DNA of 64,000 nucleotides from Aspidapion aeneum (Eukaryota > Arthropoda > Insecta > Coleoptera > Brentidae): contig OY755038.1 of NCBI GenBank assembly GCA_963576565.1, forward strand, positions 204,883,013 to 204,947,012, read 5' to 3'. Of the stretch, positions 58,480 through 64,000 are shown one piece after another. The first letter of the stretch is position 1. Each line of letters opens with the position of its first letter. The position numbers and the translations under genes were made by a program. The notes beneath the pieces are model-generated. The model was not told the DNA's origin and made no database searches. It saw only the letters and a list, made by a program, of their open reading frames with translations.

Positions 58480-58724
58480 CAACAATCTTGTCATGGTATG
58501 CTCCATATCATAATTTTTGAGATAACTTTTTGACAGTTATCAGCTGTTAACCATAACAAATAGCAAAGGCCAACGAAAAAAAGTTGTCTCAAAAATAATG
58601 TTATGAACTATAAACACGGTAATTAGGAATTTTGATTGCGAGACCAAACCATTGCCTCATTCACATTCTTGCTAAAGTGAATACGCGTCTTGATAAGAAC
58701 AATATTCAACTGATTGCTTAGATG
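58480..58724. other. Spacer with no recognised gene
   Basis: A short inverted pair, GATAACTTTTTGACAGTT-like text near 58520 against AAAAAAGTTGTCTCAAAAAT near 58577, suggests a small hairpin remnant. Confidence 0.4.
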
Positions 58725-59987
58725 GACAAGACGCTAGCCCTACCAACTCCACTTCCAATCCCTGACTTCGCATGCGTAGATCTACCAATATTATTTACCT
58801 CATGTATTAGAATAGATGTACAGGGTGATTTTCACTTGAATGATTCTAACCACATGAAAATAGAAAGTTTCAAAAACCTAACCTAACGAAACCTAATCAG
58901 ATCTAGTAGTTGTAGTAGTGTGGGGTAGGCTCCAAGCCTGGCGACTAGGCACATGAAGCGCCCTTTTCGCCAACCCCCGGGCATCCCCCCTACTGTGTCC
59001 TTCTTTCGCTAAGGAATCTGCCTGTCTTCTGTACAAAGGCCAGAATATCGGGCCACCTCAGATTCAGAAGGTCCTCCGTCTCAAAGGCTTCCTCTTCGAA
59101 TACCTCTCTTCTTGCCTCCTTGTATGCTTCACATGATGAGAGAAAATGCGCCGAGGTCTCATCCTCGGCCCAACATCGCTCGCACGTCGCGTCCTCCTTC
59201 ACTCTCATCTTTGACAGGTGTCCTTGTAGGACGCAGTGTCCGGTCAGGACTCCCACTATGGCTCCCACCTCTCTTCGTGTTCTACGGAGCAGCCAGTCCC
59301 TACGGGCTTTGCTGTAGCCTGTCACATACTCCTTCGCCTGTCTGGCGTTTCCTGTGTTGGTCCACTCCCTTTGTATCTCTTTCTGGGTCCACTCTGTTAG
59401 GGCCGACTTCATTTGCCCTCTTGTGAGCCCCAGGAATGGTTCTGGCCCGACGCATTTCTGCTGGGATCCTCCCCTGCTAACCGAACCGAACCAAAGCAAA
59501 CTAAACCAATATTTTTTTTTCAAAAAAAAAACTTTCCTGACTTCCTACCCGGGATCATCCTAGAGGATGTGAATCCGAACCGGGCCGTACCGAACCGAAC
59601 CTATCCAAACCTAACAATATCCAACTAAACCTAATTAGCAGTACGTGTTGTAGTTTAGTTTGGTTAGGTTAGATTTGGTTCAGTTTAGTTAGGTTCGGTT
59701 TGGTTCTGTTCGGATTCACATCCTCTAGGATCCCGGGCAGGAAGTCAGGAAAGTTTTTTTTTTGAAAAAAATTATTGGTTCAGTTTCCTTTGGTTCGGTT
59801 CGGTTATATTTGATTAGGTTTTGTTAGGTTAGGTTTTTGAAACTTTCTATTTTCATGTGGTTAGTATCATTCAATTGAAAATCACCCTGTATTCATCTAT
59901 TCTAGTACATGAGGTAAATAATATTGGTAGATCTGCGCATGCGAAGTCAGGGATTGAAAGTGGACTTGGTAGCGCTAGCGTCTTGTC
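58725..59987. mobile_element. Inverted duplication around an I/R1-type LINE tail
   Basis: The outer arms 58725-58899 and 59811-59987 are inverted copies (GACAAGACGCTAG, CCCTGACTTCGCATGCG, ACATGAAAATAGAAAGTTTC). The inner arms about 59477-59605 and 59680-59807 are also inverted (TCCTGACTTCCT, CATCCTCTAGG, TTCGGATTCAC complement). Taken together the right side, 59680-59987, equals the reverse complement of the left side with the coding part, roughly 58900-59476, removed. It is therefore a full and an internally deleted copy of one sequence, head to head, with a 75-bp loop. Confidence 0.75.
58990..59466 (-). pseudogene. C-terminal fragment of an I/R1-type LINE ORF2
   Basis: About 160 codons on the minus strand carry the end of a non-LTR polyprotein. 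GLTRGQMKSALTEW belongs near the end of the RNase H region, followed by an arginine-rich link (WLLRRTRREVG), VLTGHCVLQGHL and a zinc-binding motif CERCWAEDETSAHFLSSC, spaced C-2-C-8-H-4-C. This order is known from I, R1 and related LINEs with RNase H. The frame ends at 58990 and is followed by a GC-rich 3' untranslated stretch. Everything upstream (endonuclease, RT, most of RNase H) is absent, so it is a 5'-truncated copy. The apparent first 20 residues upstream of it come from the poly-A-like inner arm. Confidence 0.75.
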
Positions 59988-60329
59988 TTGGATGGCGTCC
60001 TATGCCGCGTGTCCAAACATTTTGATGTTGGCTACGCATTCAAGGAACAAACACAAACGTAGGCGAGTTCGGCCTCGCAGCAAGGCATGGGAATTCTGCC
60101 TCAAAACACGCCTTAAAATATTAGAGATTGTCATATGAACTAAAAACTAAAAGACTGTCGATTGTTTTTTATCAAAAAATCACAACTTTATTATGTTACT
60201 AATTGTATCAGTTTTTTTAAAATTCTGTTTCTTATTTGGAACTCAAAAAGACCAACAAATCTGCATAAGATCATAGAGTTTAGGTTCCTAATAATATCTT
60301 TGTGCTTCTATGGTAACTTTGGTAAATTT
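59988..60329. other. Spacer with no recognised gene
   Basis: No repeat or coding motif was recognised. The first 130 bases are slightly GC-richer, with a 93-codon frame (59857-60138) that starts inside the inverted arm and is unlikely to be real. Confidence 0.4.
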
Positions 60330-61330
60330 AAATTAATATTGCAATGAAGTTTTTTAGTAATAATGAATTTATAAAGAAATGAACGCAGACAAGATTGGCA
60401 ATGCAATCGTATAATTTGTAAAACAATGGTTAAAACAAAATCAGATTTTGTAAGAACCACTACACCGATTTTATTAATTTGTACCTGTTTATGCGGGAGA
60501 AAAGTAGTGTTTTTCTATAAATAATAAAAGCTAAAACATTCTCGGAAAATAACAATAAACACGCCATTCTGAAGAACCAAGTATTACTCTGTCCGACATC
60601 TTAAATTCTAAGACGGTGGTAAGTTTTTATTTTAATCCTTAAAGAGCAATCAATTTTTACCATGATTTTTTTTATTTTACTAAAATCGGTTTAGTATTAA
60701 CGAATTTATAAGGAAATGAACGCAGATAGGATTGGCAATGCAATCGTATAATCTGTAAAACAATGGTTGAATCAAAAATAGATTTTTTGAGAACCATTAC
60801 GTCGATTTTACTAACTTGGACCTCTTTCTGTGGGGGAAAAGTAGTGCTTTAGTGTAGTGATATTAATTTTAAAAAAACTACAACATTTTCAGATATTAGG
60901 AATATACATGCTATTTTAAAGAATCAAGTATGAATCTGTCCACCATCTTAAATTTTAAGATGGCGGTAAACAATGATCATGATCTTTAAAAGGAAATCAA
61001 TTATAACCAGGATGGTTTTTATTTCATTAAAATCGGATCAGTAGTAATGAATTTATAAGAAAATAAATGCAGACATGATTGGCAAGGCAATTGTATAAAA
61101 TGTAAATCAATGATGGAAAAAAATATATTTTTTTTTAGAACCACTGAACCGAGTTTACTGTTTTGTACCTTGTTGTGTGCGGCAAGAATGCAGCTTTTTC
61201 ACTAATTTAAAAAAATAATTAAAATATGTTCCCAACTCAAAAATAAACGAGCATCTTTAGAGGGTACATTTTAATTTCGTCCGCCATCTTGGATTTAGAG
61301 ATGGCGGACAAAAAAATATATTGAGTCAAA
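60330..61330. repeat. Three tandem copies of a ~344-bp repeat
   Basis: AATGAATTTATAARGAAATGAACGCAGA-type text (split: AATGAATTTATAA, AAATGAACGCAGA) starts copies near 60361, 60700 and 61047. Later in each copy are ATTGGCAATGCAATCGTATA, GGGAAAAGTAGTG-like text and a short palindrome around CATCTTAAATTTTAAGATGG (60594, 60938, 61280). Steps are about 347 and 341 bp. No coding frame is kept across the copies. Confidence 0.8.
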
Positions 61331-61379
61331 ACTCTGAATAATTTTCTGCCAAGTGCAGTTTACTAATATGTCGGTTTAG

Positions 61380-62915
61380 AACGTTTTTCTACGTTGTCCG
61401 ACGCCTATTCTCCACCTCCTTCGATCCTGACAATCATCCTCTGTCAGATTCTTTTGACTCATTGATCTTTGATTGATTGATTGATTGACTGTTGCCATTC
61501 TAGTTTAGGACGCCCTCTTTTTCTGCGCCCTATTGGTTGCCATTCTAGGACCTGCTTTGGTAATCTTTTGTCATTCATCCGTTGTACATGGCCGTACCAT
61601 ATAAGTTGCCTTTTAGTGATGTCATCCGTTACGCTTCCCTCGATTCCCATTCTTTCTTTTATGATCTCATTTCTTATGTGATCTATTCTAGATATTCTCA
61701 TTGATCTTCTTATTGCATCCATTTCGACACTTTCCATTTTTGTTTTGTATTTTTCTGTTACGAGACAAGTCTCTATTCCATAAAACAGCGTGCTTTTGAC
61801 CATTGTTTCATATATGTTAATTTTTTATCTCTCTGCTCCATAAAATACTGTTAAGAGATCCAATAACTTTTTTTGCTTTTACTATTCTTTTTTCCAATTC
61901 TTTACAGTCTGTTCCTGTCTTATCAAATGTGTCACCCAAGTATACATACTCATTGCATGGAGATATTGTTTGTCCATTTTCTAGTACTAACTCACTGGAT
62001 TCATTTCCAATACATAAGTACTGTGTCTTGTCGACGTTCACTGTTAGTCCCCACTTTTGGTATTCTTCTGTTAACTTTCTAATCATATACTCCATGTCTT
62101 ATTTCCACAATTACTTGGTCGTCAGGAAACTGTAGTGTGTATATGGTAAATCGGTCGTTAAGTTGTATTCCCATGCCGTGCACTTTATGTTTCCAGTTTT
62201 TTAGAGCTACTGCGATATATATTTTAAAAAGAGTTGGAGAGATACAACATCCCTGTCTTAAGCATTTTGTTACCAGGAATTCTTTTGAAAGTCAATTTCG
62301 AATTTTAATTTTAGATTTTGACCCTTTGTATAGTTCTGTTATCGCTTTTATGTATGTATGATTGATATTAGTTTGCTCTAAAACTGTCCATAATTTTTCT
62401 ACTGGAACGGTATCATATGCTTTTTGTAGGTCCACACAGGTAACTCTATATTTCTGGCGCTCCTTTTCTCAATTACTTGTTTAAGACAAAAAACATTATC
62501 ACTACAAGATCTGCCTGCGCGAAACCCACTTTGCTCTTCTTCTTCTTCTTGTTCATGAAAATCATTCTCTATTAGATCTCTACGAATCCTACCGTACAAT
62601 CTACTTAGAGTACTGGTTACTGAAATTCCTCTGTAATCGTTGCAATCCAGCTTGTTTCCTTTTTTATGTATTAAGGATATGAATGCAATTTTCCAATCAT
62701 TAGGTACTGGATGTCCGTTTATGCATTGATTAATAATATATGTGAGATTTTCGAGTCGTTTCTCCGATCCATATTTGAGCATTTCAGCATATATTCCCCC
62801 AGGTCCGCTAGCTTTTCCGGATTTAAGTTTTTTAATATTATTCTTTATCATTTCTTTTTCGATGATTACTTCCTCTCCATGTACTTCTATTTCTCTCAAG
62901 TGCAGTTTGCCTTAT
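61380..62915 (-). pseudogene. 5'-truncated RTE-like LINE reverse transcriptase
   Basis: The minus strand from 62899 shows KSGKASGPGGIYAEMLKYGS, then FISLIHKKGNKLDCNDYRG and SGFRAGRSCSDN, the early RT motifs. The catalytic block near 62125 reads QFPDDQ instead of the usual FADD. Further on come NVDKTQYLCIG, YVYLG, QLIWYGHVQRM and GRRKRGRPKLEW. After a (CAAT)n tract at 61466-61489 the frame shifts and the usual ending continues as NLTEDD ... DRRRWRIGVG to about 61390. Stops and shifts also occur near 62399 and 61810. It begins abruptly near 62915 with no endonuclease, so it is a dead, 5'-truncated copy. Confidence 0.82.
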
Positions 62916-62920
62916 TAAAA

Positions 62921-64000
62921 TCAATTGTATAGTTCAAAAGTTATAATGAAAAAAATTGTCCAGATTTTTTTGGCCCACTCGGTATGAGTACTTGTTATAC
63001 CTTATATCTATTGTATTTACCTACTAGTGTAATTTGTGCCATAAAAACGTTACGAAATGACAATAATTTACAAAGCACGCTGGCCCAAGCAGCCAACCGA
63101 CACGCCATGGAATTTACAAATTCAATTTTGCCGGATTTATAACTTAATACAAAGTCAACAGCCCGTGCGGAGGATGAGTTTTGGAGAGGGCACGGCCCGC
63201 CTAATTAACTCCCATATTTTAACCCCTGCCTTAACCCTTGTGCCAAGGATTTGCATATTATTTCTCGAATAAAAAGAGATTGCCTACTTATGAAAAAAAA
63301 TGGGTCTAATAAAAATTTAAATTATGTAACACCTAAAAAAATAATAGAAGTTTATACAACTAGTTGCTCAACAGTGCATTTTTCACAAGTATTTTAATAA
63401 GTGCAGCAATTACTTTACAAAACAGTTGTTACCGGACAAACCCGATTTTAGGATAAACTAGTTTTTCCTAGGCCAAACCAGTTTATCCGAAGAGCGATAG
63501 GATGAACTAGTTTATCCTAAGCTAAACTGGTTTTTCCTGAAATAAATTAATTATGATTAGGAATAACTGATTTGTCCTTGTCTATACTATTGCGAACCGA
63601 TTACAAAAGTAACGTTTTTACTACTAATTAAAGAAAATACTATTATTACAAACATGTTTACCAATTTTTATTATTTACTTGTTATTACATGTCAAACTAT
63701 TATGGCATTTCGAGTTGCAAAGAACGTTATTTTTCTTGCAAAGGCATCGGTGTTAACTCCCGCTAAATTTCGCGGTGTTTGTAAATTTTAAAACCACACA
63801 ATTGGATGACGGACAGAGTGCATTTTCGCGCAATTTGGACAGGCGCACCAAGAATCAGGGAGATCCTTTTTCGACCGCCTCGAGAAATGGCGTGTTAATT
63901 TACTTTCTCCAACTATTTCAAATTTCTACACTTGAAAGTGCTCGATTTTGGTGTACTGAAGCATAGAACTAGAAACTTCAGCCCTTTAGCTACGTGGTGA
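62921..64000. other. Unassigned region at the window end
   Basis: 63057-63272 has a 71-codon plus-strand frame followed by CGAATAAAAAG, which I do not recognise. 63720-64000 is somewhat GC-richer with CpG but shows no known protein. Confidence 0.35.
63450..63590. repeat. Cluster of AGGATAAACTAGTTTATCCT-type palindromes
   Basis: Variants AGGATAAACTAGTTTTTCCT, AAACCAGTTTATCC, AGGATGAACTAGTTTATCCT and AAACTGGTTTTTCCT occur in tandem over about 100 bp, each nearly self-complementary. This is probably part of an old inverted-repeat element. Confidence 0.65.

Noticed and set aside
59112..59628. Plus-strand frames of 65-104 codons opposite the LINE tail
   Set aside because: They are antisense shadows of the recognisable minus-strand LINE fragment.

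Overview
The window looks like a transposon graveyard from an AT-rich, repeat-rich arthropod (probably insect) nuclear genome. The evidence is a Ty3/gypsy element with an apparent tRNA-Lys primer site, 5'-truncated RTE-like LINEs on the minus strand, an I/R1-type LINE tail, hAT and pogo-like inverted-repeat elements and large satellite arrays. The species cannot be told from the sequence. I found no host gene that I can defend; nearly every recognisable feature is mobile or repetitive.

Layout. 1-14.3 kb holds a series of inverted-repeat elements: 785-1329, a hairpin at 3064-3134, 5701-7324 with scattered TGACGGAATT motifs, a 3.9-kb foldback-like element at 7815-11683 whose arms are 130-bp tandem repeats, then 12143-12828, 12951-13081 and 13527-14314. 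From 14691 to 52954 there is a much larger structure. Matching inverted ends of about 220-255 bp enclose a 283-bp satellite array on the left and a 235-bp satellite array on the right, with a mixed core at 37.4-42.9 kb. It resembles the 7.8-11.7 kb foldback on a tenfold scale.

Nested in the left satellite is a complete, apparently young Ty3/gypsy retrotransposon (20115-36366, 16.25 kb, TATG target duplication). It has two nearly identical LTRs of about 2.99 kb, a primer-binding site with a second copy inside the LTR end, a T-rich leader of about 5.3 kb, gag (28401-30194), a candidate -1 frameshift heptamer GGGAAAC, pol (to 33334; protease, reverse transcriptase, RNase H, integrase, GPY/F-like end) and a G-rich polypurine tract. 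No env gene is seen. Each LTR also carries the same 115-codon reading frame. Its proteins would work together as usual: Gag forms the particle, a minority of ribosomes shift into Pol, and Pol copies RNA from the tRNA primer and integrates the DNA.

Other nested elements are a foldback inside a CAGTGGCG-ended element (38041-38968), a 2.5-kb inverted-repeat element with a MITE in one arm (39296-41836), and a 2.4-kb TIR element with an ATTA duplication in the right array (43170-45573), which itself holds a pogo-like MITE. 53-64 kb carries two decayed RTE-like LINEs, a hAT element with an 8-bp duplication (57141-58471), an I/R1-type LINE tail inside a large inverted duplication (58725-59987) and a three-copy ~344-bp tandem repeat. 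Repeat matches were read by eye; none was computed by alignment.
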